Shown here: piece by piece, positions 54,563 to 64,000 of the stretch | How positions within the stretch are numbered: position 1 is the first letter of the stretch | How the letters are laid out: the number at the start of each line of letters is the position of its first letter | DNA from: Hyposmocoma kahamanoa | Lineage: Eukaryota > Arthropoda > Insecta > Lepidoptera > Cosmopterigidae | Direction of reading: 5' to 3' | Assembly (NCBI RefSeq): GCF_003589595.1 | Contig: NW_020653726.1 | Coordinates: 14,967,405-15,031,404 of the forward strand | DNA: 64,000 nucleotides | Notes under the pieces: model-generated | What the model was told of the DNA's origin: nothing | What the model saw: only the letters and a program-made list of their open reading frames with translations | Database searches by the model: none | Position numbers and translations under genes: made by a program

Positions 54563-56404
54563 CTTGTACTTAATCTGTTTTTTTATAATTTCTTAAACCA
54601 TATCACAAAGGCGCTTTTCTTCTTCGTCTTCGTCTTACTTGTTTTTCTTTTTCCTTGCGGAAAGTCAAAGGTCTGTAGACGTGCAGCCTTTTTTAGTTTT
54701 TTAATTCTATTATCTACTACTGAACTGAAAAATTTCATTATAGTTTCAAAAAAAGAACGTCGTATTTTTGTTATGTATAGTGAGGTCAAATCTCAATAAT
54801 AATTATTATTGAAAAAAATATAACCAAATGCGAGTTGCATCTATAAGTTTTTATATTTATAACTAGTATTGCAAGGGGTAGCTGATTAAAAAGTTTTAAT
54901 AAAACGAACATAAAAATGTTGACATAATATATCCTCAATTCGAAACTGCATTGTTTTGCATTGAGCTTAGACGCGAGTTTGTCGGAGGTAGAAGTTGTGC
55001 TGGCCAGCGATCGTTTTAGATTTTATTTAAAAAAAAATCGAATTTCGAAAAACAAATGCCCAGTTTAGTCGTGAAATTATACATTACATAAATTTTACAG
55101 CACGTCACTATTAACAAAAATGTACAGCAATTAGCTCCTTCAACGTAGTTATGAATTAATACGAAACTTGATGAGCGGACAAACGTTAAAACGGCCATCA
55201 TAGCGTGCCGGTACTTTAACGTCTATTGGAACCTTTGTCTATCCAAATAAATGGGTGAAAATTTATTAAAAAAAAATTGAGTTTGTTGTCATGCGTTGTT
55301 AACAAAATATACATTAAATACTGGTTGTGTTTCATTATTTTATTTACATGTAGAGTAAGTATTGTATGTAATCATTACATAATTAGGTCTTAAAATCTCG
55401 TACCTATTACTTACGCCAGTCGTCAAAACCACGTAGCCTCTCGACTTTAAGAAGCCTCATAATGAGGGCAACTAGCATTATATGTTAAAAAGCATATCAT
55501 AATCATCCTAAAAGGTATGACTATAAATAGATAATATTTATATTATATTAATGCAGATATATAACATGTTAATTATTAAGAAATCGTAAAAGTCATAAGT
55601 CTTATCTTTAATGCATTATGTAGAACATATGTGTACATAAAAACGATTGCAGAACAACGCGATCTATCTTCAACTTTATTTATTTAAATGTGGCAAGAGT
55701 ACATTACCCGAATACGCTTTGAAATAAATAATAAGAATCAAAATAATACTCGTAAAATACACCACGCAAGGTTAATATATTCATACGATCCCAAAGTAAA
55801 TAACTAAAGCATTTGTATTATAGAAATTGGAAACAACGACCGCACCACAAACAGCCAGACCCGAGACAATAGAAAAGTTGTTTTTTCTACATTGATTGAA
55901 CCCGAGAAATCGGAGATAATCACACCATGAAAACCAGTGTGTTAACAACTCGACCACGGAGTTGTATATATTATTAGTGATGTTTATTTAATTTAAATGA
56001 ATGAGAAAATTCGACCTAAAAATTCTTTTCTGCTGAGCGTAAGTATTATTTAGTTATATGACATTTAATTTTGCAATAACAATGATAAGTGATTATTGCT
56101 ATGTCATAAACGCCGACGTGTATTCCATAAAAGTACATAACGTGCAATAGGCACGTGTACCAATATTATAGAAGTAAACATATATGTACATAACTTGATT
56201 GTAAATGTATGTAGTTACAATTGGCGTGTCGTATGATAGAACAATAACTATATCTATTACGTGTAACAAACATTTACACACATATATGTAGTGGACATGC
56301 TAAGGTCAGTACGGGTAGTAATTACTTTTTCAAGGTTGAAATCTAGTGCGGAAAATTAGATGTAAATACTGATAAAGTTAGATTCTATCACACGAATACA
56401 TAAT
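54563..56404. other. AT-rich stretch
   Basis: Minus frames at 54583-54789 and 55016-55201 and others have no recognisable domain. A trace like a tRNA-type head (ACTCGACCACGGAG) lies near 55955. Nothing else is supported. Confidence 0.4.
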
Positions 56405-56590
56405 AACATCCTGGTGAAATCACAGGCACGTGGGACTTGTCAACTCATGTCTCAGGGTGACGGGCGCAGTGGCAGTATGCCTCAGATGTTTGCGATTTAA
56501 AGAGCTGAGTGGCACTGCAACTGTTATGGACAGGCGGGTAGTTTACCATCAGGCGCACGACTTGACGCGTCACTTGACATTATAAAAAAA
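56405..56590 (+). repeat. Family A repeat, copy 14 (3' part)
   Basis: Lacks the first ~110 bases; runs from ATCCTGGTGAAATCACAGGC to TGACATTATAAAAAAAC. Confidence 0.75.
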
Positions 56591-56659
56591 CAGTATTTTC
56601 AATTTTTTTTGCATCGCATACTCTATTGAGAGACCACTGTTTATAATTGAATTTTCAAT

Positions 56660-56895
56660 CAAATAGGTAAACTGCCTCAGAAGCCGAACGGTTACCATGA
56701 CGGCCAATCTCGCAGAGTTCTCGGGTTCGATTCCCGGTAAATATTTCTACGGGGGTGCATTTATTTCTCATATGACTTTGGGTGTAATCTGTGGTTGTCT
56801 ATATGTGTGTCTATTGCACCCGCAATACAGGGTTTCTCTAGTGCAGGGCTAAGAGTGTGTGTGTTATTATTATATTATTATTATTATTATATTTT
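56660..56895 (+). mobile_element. Family C SINE, copy 5
   Basis: Full length with B box GGGTTCGATTCCCGG, a small deletion after it, and a long ATT-repeat tail. Confidence 0.75.
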
Positions 56896-56994
56896 ATAAT
56901 CACAATAGTTAGCCTACGTAATATGTATTGTCCCATGATGAGAGGGTTTGGGTTAGGTTAGTTCCCTACATCTTTAAATTTACAGGCCAAACAA

Positions 56995-57125
56995 TTCTGT
57001 GATTAAATTGCTTTGCAGACGTGACCAGGTTTCCTTGCGATGTTTTCCTGCACCGAAAAGCTCATGGTAAATATCAAATTAAATTTCGCACAAAAAATCC
57101 GAAAACTCAGAAATGCAAGTCCGAA
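56995..57125. repeat. Family M repeat, part 2
   Basis: CAGGTTTCCTTGCGATGTTT followed by TCCTGCACCG, then AAATTTCGCACA: the second half of the dispersed repeat whose first half lies at 42120-42244. Confidence 0.5.
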
Positions 57126-58085
57126 TTCGACTTACATAAATTGATTATTTGCTTTTAATGAATTTTCAACGGTTTAATGAAAACATAATTAATTTATATG
57201 ACGTGATGTGACGATATTGACGCTGAAAGTCGATGTGATCAAATGTTGTCGACAGATACATAATTTGGATAACGTGGTAGCAGATTTGGCACCTAAAAAG
57301 AAGTAAACACCTAGGGGATTAATGGATTTTTTGTCGCTGTTTAGCAAATATTACTTTAGGATTTGTTTATTTAAAAATAATATTGAACGTCTTACATAAA
57401 CGATTTAGTTAAAGTTCCATAGTTAAATTAGCATAAAAAACCGTTTTTATAGCTTTATTTGGTTAAATGTACTAGTGAACATCGTAATCTTGAATTAAAA
57501 ATTAAAACACAAATTGAAAACAACGAAGTGCTTGTTTGTTACAATTGTATAGGATTAAAAAATATAGAAAAATAACTGGTTTTATAAAACAAGTTTTATT
57601 CTAGCATAGTCGAAACAAACAATAGAATAAATACATATTTTATTAACTTTGCAATGCGTCTTCAAAGTAGTTCAAAACTATGGATGTTTCATTCGGTCTT
57701 TTTTAAAACATGATCTGTGTCATTTTTTATAAAAATATCGTCGTGATAATTACAATTAAATTAAATTGACATATGAGCTGTGCATGCATATTTTTTTTTT
57801 TCAAGAGACGGTGTCTTGTTCTGGCAGACACGTTTGTGCGAAACCGTTACTGTGCTTGTTTTTGCGACTCATTTATTATTTTATACTGCGGTACAAATAT
57901 ACGCATCAAAATTAGTTCACAATAATGGACTTCTTATGTTGTTATTTCTAACTTTTGTTCAGCGGCGACTTTCTAAATGGAATTAGCAACGTTAACTAAT
58001 TAAAACAATAATGTGTTTCGTGGAAAGTGATTGCCCAATTAACATTTACGTAAATTATTCACATACGAAAATTTGTTGTACTTAC
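57126..58085. other. AT-rich stretch, possible intron
   Basis: Downstream (minus-strand) side of the exon at 58086-58248. It contains no recognisable second exon. The frame at 57780-57986 has no known domain. Confidence 0.4.
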
Positions 58086-58248
58086 TTTTAGACCTTAGTC
58101 CTTCTGAAACTTTCAACGTAATTTCTGTAAACTCAACTTCCACAGAGGTCGGTGTCGGCACATGCATCTGCAAAGTTCTGCAATCCTGGTGATCCTTAGT
58201 CTTCACCTTCTGCCCGAAACTCTGCAACTTGATCAGCGCACTCGCCAT
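58086..58248 (-). CDS. Probable first coding exon of a host gene (ABCG-like?)
   Basis: The ATG at 58248-58246 has a good context (AAAAATGGCG). The exon encodes 54 residues plus one base (MASALIKLQSFGQKVK start; PTPTSVEVEFTEITLKVSEG near the end) and stops at a consensus donor, AAAA|GTAAGTAC, at 58085. The frame runs on only a short way into the intron. The VEVEFTEITLKVSEG pattern resembles the stretch just before the nucleotide-binding domain of ABCG half-transporters (xVDIEFxDLTYxVxEG), which move lipids or hormones across membranes. No Walker A or other ABC motif is in view. Downstream exons would lie at lower coordinates or outside the window. The exon is likely; its family is tentative. 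Confidence 0.5.
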
Positions 58249-58640
58249 TTTTCTCACTCAAGTAAACTATACACTAAACAGTTCACGCCTTTTCAGCTTA
58301 CAGCATCGTCATTCAATTTCGTGCAGTTACTAAATTAGGTCAGATTTTGAATTTGAACTTCGAGTAAACAATAAAAAGAAATGATTTTATTTTTAAATTT
58401 AGAAATCAATATTTCTCTAACGTTACGTAAATTTTTAATTTCTAAAATACAAATTCGAATATTTAGAATGCGTTCTCGTTTCGTTTCGCGCAGCAGTGCG
58501 AAACAACGCGAGGTCGATACCGAACTGAACCACGCGGGTAGTTTGTCCGAACGCGAGCTAAAGAAAACATTTCCTACGGCGGTTTGTAGCCGGCATCGTT
58601 GGCAGTGCAGGCAAATGAAGTTCGATGTTTTTATAATCGA
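58249..58640 (-). promoter_or_regulatory. Putative promoter and 5' UTR of the minus-strand exon
   Basis: A CpG-richer block (58470-58620, including CGCGCAGCAG and CACGCGGGTAG) stands out in AT-rich surroundings just upstream of the exon. Initiator-like TCAGTT-type words were not located with certainty. The 91-residue plus frame here is probably a by-product of this composition. Confidence 0.35.
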
Positions 58641-58961
58641 AGTTAATTATAGTTAACTATGGACACGATAAATGGAATCAAAATCCGGATTGTGATAGGT
58701 AAATTGCGATCAAAGATGAACGTCTCTCGTTGTCTATTAACCAATTACGGCAACACTTAAAAGGCACATATTGATTTATGAGTTTATTTTACAAACGTGG
58801 TATGATTAAACTTGTCTTCCTTAATTAATGCTGACGCAACTAACAATTCATTTGACAATAATATAATAATCTTATTTTAAGATTTTTTGACGAATATTTT
58901 ATAACAGTTAATTTTACAAAATTACTGGATTTTCATTATTTTATGATTTAATCAATTAAGG
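58641..58961. other. Stretch without features
   Basis: Nothing recognisable. Confidence 0.4.
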
Positions 58962-59165
58962 TTACCATGCCGGACTGCCAAGCAGAGGTACCAGGTTCGA
59001 TTCCCGGGCCGGGAGAAATATTGTATGGCCTACAGTTATTTCTCTCGTGAGTTTGGGTGTAATTTGTGATTGTCTATGTGTGTGTCCATGGCACCCGCGA
59101 CACAGGGCTTCCCTAGTGCGGGGCTATGTTGAGTGTGCGCTTTATATTATATTATTATTATTATT
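58962..59165 (+). mobile_element. Family C SINE, copy 6
   Basis: GGTTACCATGCCGGACTGCC head, B box AGGTTCGATTCCCGGGCCGG, body, and ATT-repeat tail. One of the best copies. Confidence 0.8.
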
Positions 59166-59439
59166 ATACATTAAATCTATTATTTTGTTTGGTTAACTTT
59201 ACTATTAGACAATCCCAATTGTTATGTGCGTAAATAAAAAACCAAGTCGGATTACATTTCAAGTGCAAAGCGTGCAGTTCACTACACATGCCTTATAAAA
59301 ATTGTATTACTAAATTGATTGAATTCATTACTTTGGTATACAATATACATAAACACACATAACTACAAATAATAATATAAAATATTATATAAAAATACAT
59401 AAATACATAATCTGAGTACAGAGTACTAAAAAGACGACC
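59166..59439. other. Spacer
   Basis: AT-rich DNA with AATAATATAA-type runs. Nothing supported. Confidence 0.4.
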
Positions 59440-59530
59440 TCAAACGTCATTCATCCCCTAGTTTGCCACCATTAGCGTTGGGATATTTTCTTGAAATTTA
59501 AATGGGACCACTACTGAGATACCTTTGTCG
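59440..59530 (+). repeat. Family D fragment, copy 7
   Basis: Core block CATCCCCTAGTTTGCCACCA and AAATTTAAATGGGACCACTA. Confidence 0.6.
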
Positions 59531-59608
59531 TCATGGATCGGGCAGCATAGCGATCTAGTAAAGCTGCAAGATAAGGAATACAGAAAAGAATTAATGAAAG
59601 TCATATCG

Positions 59609-59892
59609 AGTTCTTAGGTTTTCGCGATTGTTGCATATAGGAAATGGAACTATTTTTCCAGGTTTAAATCGCGTATATTTGTTTTTTCTTTTCAAACAAA
59701 CGTTTCGGACACTTTACAGGTTCCGTGGTCACGGTTGACTGAGTTATATGTAGTTTGCATTAATATTACACATAAGGTGGTATCACCTCAGTCAACCGTG
59801 ACCATAGGACCTGTAAAACGACCCGAAACGTTGGTTTGTTTGAAAAAACAAATATACGCAATTTAAATCCGGAAAAATAGTTTAATTTCCCA
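59609..59892. mobile_element. Family E foldback element, best copy
   Basis: Left arm GAGTTCTTAGGTTTTCGCGA through TTTAAATCGCGTATATTTGT and AACGTTTCGG; right arm is the inverse (CCGAAACGTTGGTTTGTTTG, CAAATATACGCAATTTAAAT). The centre also pairs: CACGGTTGACTGA with TCAGTCAACCGTG. About 100-bp arms around a ~60-bp loop, non-coding. Superfamily unknown. Confidence 0.75.
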
Positions 59893-59924
59893 ATGAAACT
59901 CAGTTTTTTAAACAACTATTTTGA

Positions 59925-60005
59925 GAAGATCGAATACAAAGAAACAGTCCTTCGATCTGAGGGGACTGGAACGTGCATATACCAAACTGGGACCACTTCA
60001 TTTAT
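59925..60005 (-). mobile_element. Family B SINE fragment
   Basis: GAGAAGATCGAATACAAAGA and CCTTCGATCTGAGGGGACTG match the tRNA-like end of family B, diverged. Confidence 0.45.
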
Positions 60006-60174
60006 ATAAAAAGAATACAGCGACATGTCACATCAGTATCGAGTATCTGCAAAGGTACAGGCTGAATGAGAAGCTTTTTAAGTCTCTCACAAGTCTCGAT
60101 TAAATGCCGAAAAGAAAAAACCAATACGAAACATATGTAACAAACACATGCTAAAATTAATACGGTATGCTGAC

Positions 60175-60310
60175 TCAACCTATGGCTCAATGGGTAGAGC
60201 GGTGGCCCTAGTTTGGCATACTTACGCAGGTCAGATAGAAGGATTTTTTTTTGTGATCTATATTTGTATTAATAATTATAACAAAAGTGCAGTAATTTCT
60301 CAAAAAATAT
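60175..60310 (+). mobile_element. Family B SINE, copy 8
   Basis: The A-box-like TGGCTCAATGGGTAGAGCGG is clear; the B box is degraded. It ends AATAATTATAACAAAAGTGC. Confidence 0.6.
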
Positions 60311-60414
60311 TTTAATATCATGGTGGTAAAATATCATGATAATAAATAGATTTCTCACAGATGGCGCTTCGGATAAAAGTAGTTAAAACCAAAAATAAAG
60401 ATGTGCACAAGTAC

Positions 60415-60580
60415 ATAGAAAAATTCGTAAGTTCCGTTGGTTCGATCCGTGGCTTAGTTGTCATAGAATCTGGCACGGTTTGCTAGAAGACGCTGGTTCG
60501 AATCCAGCCGGATCGAAGGAATTATTTTTCGTGTTCGACCTTTTGTATTAATAATTATAACAAACTGTGGCTTAATGTCA
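60415..60580 (+). mobile_element. Family B SINE, copy 9 (best head)
   Basis: A box TGGCTTAGTTG and a perfect B box GGTTCGAATCC are spaced as in a tRNA gene, followed by AGCCGGATCGAAGGAATT and the 3' end TTGTATTAATAATTATAACA. This copy establishes the family as Pol III-type and tRNA-derived. It is not a functional tRNA gene: the acceptor stem does not close. Confidence 0.8.
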
Positions 60581-60639
60581 CAAAAATAATTGAATATCAT
60601 TGTGAAACGTGAAGTTTGTATGTATTTTATTATTTATTA

Positions 60640-60945
60640 AGTTTCAGTTAGAGCTCCTTGTGAAAAAGTACGTCCAAAGAAGTAGGTACGTCAAATTACC
60701 CATTTCTGCCGCCAAGCAGTAATGTGAGCATTACTGCGATACGATTTTGATTACGTAAGGTGCTGGTGAAATTACAGGTATATGGTATTTTTTTATTTAA
60801 GTCTCAGAGTGACGGGCGCAGTGGCAAAACCTCTCAGATCTTTGGCATTTAAAGCTCTGAGCGGCATTACAACTGTTATGGACAGGCGTGTCGCTTATCA
60901 CCAGGCGCACGACTTGTTAGTCCCGTCACTTGGTATCCTAAAAAA
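60640..60945 (+). repeat. Family A repeat, copy 15
   Basis: Near full length: AGAGCTCCTTGTGAAAAAGT to CCCGTCACTTGGTATCCTAA. Confidence 0.8.
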
Positions 60946-61084
60946 GTTAAATAATTATTTTTGTTTCATTACATGCCTATTTCTAATTATATAACGCAAT
61001 TTTACGTCATCTGCGCTATTGAAAAAAATATAAACGAAAATCTAGCACAAGAATCAGTGTTTATGAGCTTATGTTATAAATAGG

Positions 61085-61455
61085 GTGTTTATTTTCGCGA
61101 TTGTTACATATAGGAAATGAAACTATTCTTCCGGATTTAAATCGCGTATATTTCGACTCCTACGTAGAACAAAGATCTATGTGCAAGACTACTTGTTCTC
61201 AGGACATAGTACATTTCGTTCGTTCTTCTTCGCTTTGGATGTCAGATGGACTATTGTTTGATTTTATATTTCCGAAACGAAATAAGGTATATAAATTCTC
61301 AAAACACCTTTACATAGGCCTTAGTTTCTTGAATAACGAAATTATTCTTGTAATCTACCTATTCTCTTTTCGCTATATAATCACAACGGACTCTGTTCTT
61401 CGAATAACTCGATTTGTTTTTTCAGAACGTTGGTTTGTTTGAAAAATAGTTTCAT
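61085..61455. mobile_element. Family E element with replaced centre
   Basis: Left arm TTCGCGATTGTTACATATAG to AATCGCGTATATTT and right arm AACGTTGGTTTGTTTGAAAA flank about 280 bases that are unlike the centre of other copies. The 113-residue frame there (61101-61442) has no recognisable domain. Confidence 0.55.
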
Positions 61456-61850
61456 TTTTTATAAATTTTTTTTGTAGATTTGTTCATCGTAGAGCGAATT
61501 CTATAGTTCGAGACTAGGTTATTGGCGTGATTGGCTCGCAAGTTATTATTATTGGTTGTTGTTGCAGGCTAAGTAGAAAACGTTATGTGTTATCTTGGCC
61601 ACGTGCTATACAGTTTGCAGTCACGTTTTGTGCAACGTCGTCAATAATATAAGGTGCAACTTGTTAATCGGTAATCACTAACCTCATGCTCATCTATTTA
61701 GTGTACTTAGCTTAAGCACTATAATTTATACTGTTGCTTATCGTTTAATGGTTTAGATGCTTATGTTTTTACCACAATTTTCTGGAGATCACCTTTTTTT
61801 TATACACAGGAAACTGCTTTATGCATACCCCATCGCCCGCAACGGGGTAT
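61456..61850. other. Stretch without features
   Basis: Nothing recognisable. Confidence 0.4.
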
Positions 61851-61975
61851 GGCATGGCGGGGTTGTGTGGGACTCTCCTCTGTCGACCCACCCGGCGATA
61901 GATCGCCGGATAGATCCTTGGCGGCCTACCCACTAAAAACCTGTGTATGCACGAGGGTGCATATACTGTCGTGAG
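61851..61975. repeat. GC-richer block joined to the LINE fragment
   Basis: CATCGCCCGCAACGGGGTAT and a short palindrome CCGGCGATAGATCGCCGG replace the expected continuation of the LINE. It is probably part of another, unidentified repeat. Confidence 0.4.
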
Positions 61976-63195
61976 GGATTGACAGAGAGCCAAATACACA
62001 AGTCTCAAAACTTTCACGTCAGCAACGAGACTGAGGTTTTTAAAAACATAAATTAATTTACGTAACCGTAGGGAAAGACTCTCAATATGATAGCTAAAAG
62101 AAAGTATGCTATCTAGCTGGACACCCAAGTATTTGATGTAGTGAGTGCGGAGTAAGGATGGACAAGAGCAGGAATTTTTAGGAAAGGAAGGACACGAATG
62201 AGCCGTGACAGTGAAAGAGGTGGCGGATGGAAGACCACGACTTGAAAGAGAGAAAGGGAGACACATTGTTTTATCCACGTTAAGGGTGAGAAGATTCTGA
62301 GAAAGCCATGCAGAAACTGAATTAAAGCCCAATTGCGCATAGTAAAACACGGACTCCCAGGATTCGCCAAAGAATATCAAGGCAGTGTCGTCGGCATATG
62401 TAAAAATAGAACCGTTTTTTAATTGCATGTTACATAAGTCGTTAATATACGCTAAAAATAAGGTAGAGCCGAGAATACTGCCTTGGGGCACACCATACGT
62501 GATCGGAAGTTCCTTACTGTTTAAATCTCCAATCCTAACATACTGTCGTCTATCAACAAGATTACTTACAAAAAGTCAAGCTGAAGTCCTCGAATACCCA
62601 ACCTTTTCAGTTTAGTAATGAGTAGTGGTACTGATATTGTATCGAATGCTTTGGCGAGGTCGAGGAAAACAGCCATCACCTTCTGCTTGTTATCAAGTTT
62701 AGCAACGACTTCGTTAGTTAGGTCTGATACAGCATTATTTGTAGAAATACCAGGCCGGAAACCATACTGAGAGTTAGACAACAATTTATTTTGTTCCATG
62801 TAATTCATCAGTCTACTATTTAAAAGTCTCTCTAGAATTTTAGACAGGGTGGGCAGAATTGAAATAAGTCTGTAATTGTTTATTTGACCTCTGTCCCCAC
62901 TCTTGAACATCGGATGAATTATAGCGAGCTTGATGGCCTCGGGGAAGACACCGGTACTAAAGGAAAGATTACATACGAACGTTATCGGGGAAACTAAAAT
63001 ATGTATGATTTTTTTTAAAAAGGAGCCAGAAATGCCGTCGTAGCCCACAGCACAGTCACTACGAAGATTCGCCACAATTCCCTCCACCTCAACCTCATCA
63101 GTAGGTAACAGGACAAATGTGTTTGCACTAGAAATAGAACACGAATCAGAGGAATGCTCAATGGGACCCGCGGGGATACCTTCAGCCAAACTACG
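61976..63195 (-). pseudogene. LINE reverse transcriptase fragment
   Basis: From right to left the fragment carries FVLLPTDEVEVEGIV, AVGYDGISGSFLKK, NNYRLISILPTLSKILERLL (Pro of the usual NYRPIS is Leu), QYGFRPGISTNNAV, VFLDLAKAFDTIS, GVPQGSILGSTLF after one frameshift near 62565, the catalytic TYADDTALIF, and VKVLRLVYLALCQS. Endonuclease and ORF1 are missing on the right; the C-terminus is lost at about 61975. It is related to, but distinct from, the LINE at 7.3-11.3 kb. It is non-functional: truncated at both ends. Confidence 0.85.
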
Positions 63196-64000
63196 TCTAA
63201 TTTTATATCTAATTAAGATTTTTTTTTACTGTGTACACCATAGCTTGTACACCATGAGATATCAAATGCGCACTTATTTTTAAAAAAAATATAAACACCA
63301 TTGTGGAATGCAAATAAAGAGTATTGAAAATTGTGCGTTGGTGTGGCCGATGATGGTAGCTTCCATTCGATTTGACAAATTTATTGGGGGAGATTTAGAT
63401 TTGCGATGGCATCGCAGTACATCCGCTTTGACCTATCCTACTCCGAAATGTAGGGAGGAGGGTTTTAAGACTACACAGTACTGGATTGTTTCGAACCTTC
63501 ACTCTTCAATGCCAGTTGAGTCGAGCAATAAAACACAGAAGAGATAAGACGACGCATCGAAATGACTTTCAGTGAGGTCTCTCTGCAGATGCTGCAAAAA
63601 GTGGAACAGCTCATTTGCGTGTGTCGATGGCATTTGGGCATGTCCATAAACATTAAGTAATGTACAATTGTGTGTGTAATTGGACGTTTATCACCTACAT
63701 ATTGTAACATCTAACCATTAGATTAAATTGTACGTAAATACCAAGTTCTGGATCAAAACCTGAGTTGGTAATAAATTAATATTTATTACGTAATACGTTG
63801 CAGTCAAGTACACGCTGGGGTCCTATAATACGTCTATGCCTTGCTGTTACACCCTGTATAACATTAATGACGATATACAAATCCAGTTTCATACTAATCG
63901 AATGGTATGCTATTCATAACAATCTGATAACATATTAACAGAACTTTACAGTTAAAAACTCTCTGTACGGGTAAGTATACTTATTTATGAAAATGTCGTT
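63196..64000. other. Unassigned window end
   Basis: Short frames (for example 63308-63547) have no recognisable domain. No supported repeat. Confidence 0.4.

Noticed and set aside
58381..58656. 91-residue plus frame as a gene
   Set aside because: It overlaps the CpG-richer upstream region of the minus-strand exon and has no recognisable domain; its openness probably reflects composition.
60430..60510. Possible functional tRNA gene
   Set aside because: A and B boxes are present but the acceptor stem does not close and SINE body sequence follows immediately.
19327..60994. Recurrent peptide VAYHQAHDL and similar frames in many places
   Set aside because: Every instance lies inside a family A repeat. 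Recurrence follows the DNA repeat and frames differ in length and ends, so these are not genes.
61101..61442. 113-residue frame as a gene
   Set aside because: It spans the two arms of a family E foldback and shows no domain.
1..64000. CRISPR arrays, bacterial operons, rRNA genes
   Set aside because: No regularly spaced direct repeats, ribosome-binding sites or rRNA motifs were seen; the DNA is eukaryotic in character.

Overview
This window reads as AT-rich insect nuclear DNA, very probably from a moth or butterfly (Lepidoptera). There is no operon structure, no rRNA and no intact tRNA gene. It carries Pol III-type tRNA-derived SINEs, mariner, hAT-like, P-like and Crypton-like elements, several LINE 3' ends and many small foldback elements. 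The species cannot be named from sequence alone. Nearly all of the 64 kb is mobile DNA at different stages of decay. It looks like a gene desert, or a long intron or intergenic region, with at most one host exon (58086-58248, minus). A 10-base N run at 47903-47912 marks an assembly gap inside the simple-repeat tail of a SINE.

Layout. 0.4-1.9 kb: a hairpin, a family-A repeat, an internally deleted mariner, and a short composite element with a LINE-like tail. 5.2-7.0 kb: an intron-containing tyrosine recombinase of Crypton type, broken by a frameshift. 7.15-11.35 kb: a nearly full-length but dead LINE on the minus strand (ORF1, ORF2 with endonuclease and reverse transcriptase). 13.15-14.0 kb: a Gypsy LTR retrotransposon remnant. 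14.55-15.84 kb: a structurally complete mariner with perfect 27-bp inverted ends, a TA duplication and an open transposase frame that has lost one codon between its second and third catalytic Asp. 17.16-17.85 kb: a hAT-like MITE with an 8-bp target duplication. 19-32 kb: SINEs and MITEs, including a three-layer nest at 21.3-23.4 kb. 33-46 kb: foldback elements, with one MITE caught inside a repeat whose empty-site copy lies at 26.8 kb. 47-54 kb: SINEs, LINE 3' ends, a ~430-bp dispersed duplication, a cluster of one 16-bp motif in both orientations, and a 378-bp P-like element with a THAP-type exon and a perfect 8-bp target duplication. 58.1-58.6 kb: a probable first coding exon with a good splice donor and a GC-richer upstream region. 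61.8-63.2 kb: a second LINE reverse-transcriptase fragment, minus strand.

Family letters used below. A: ~300-bp unclassified SINE-like repeat (14 or more copies). B: tRNA-derived SINE ending near an AATTATAACAAA motif. C: tRNA-derived SINE with an ATT-repeat tail. D: unclassified repeat with a CCCCTAATTTGCC core. E: foldback repeat with arms containing AAATCGCGTATATTTG. F: ~570-bp MITE with CCGATTCAG ends. H, I, J: the nested inverted-repeat elements. K: ~430-bp duplicated segment. M: two parts of one dispersed repeat. O: repeat that hosts a Q insertion. Q: ~340-bp MITE with ATCGAGTA ends.

No set of genes works together as a pathway here. The interest lies in element structure and in evidence of mobilisation and nesting. 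All family assignments come from reading translations and repeats by eye; no database search was run.
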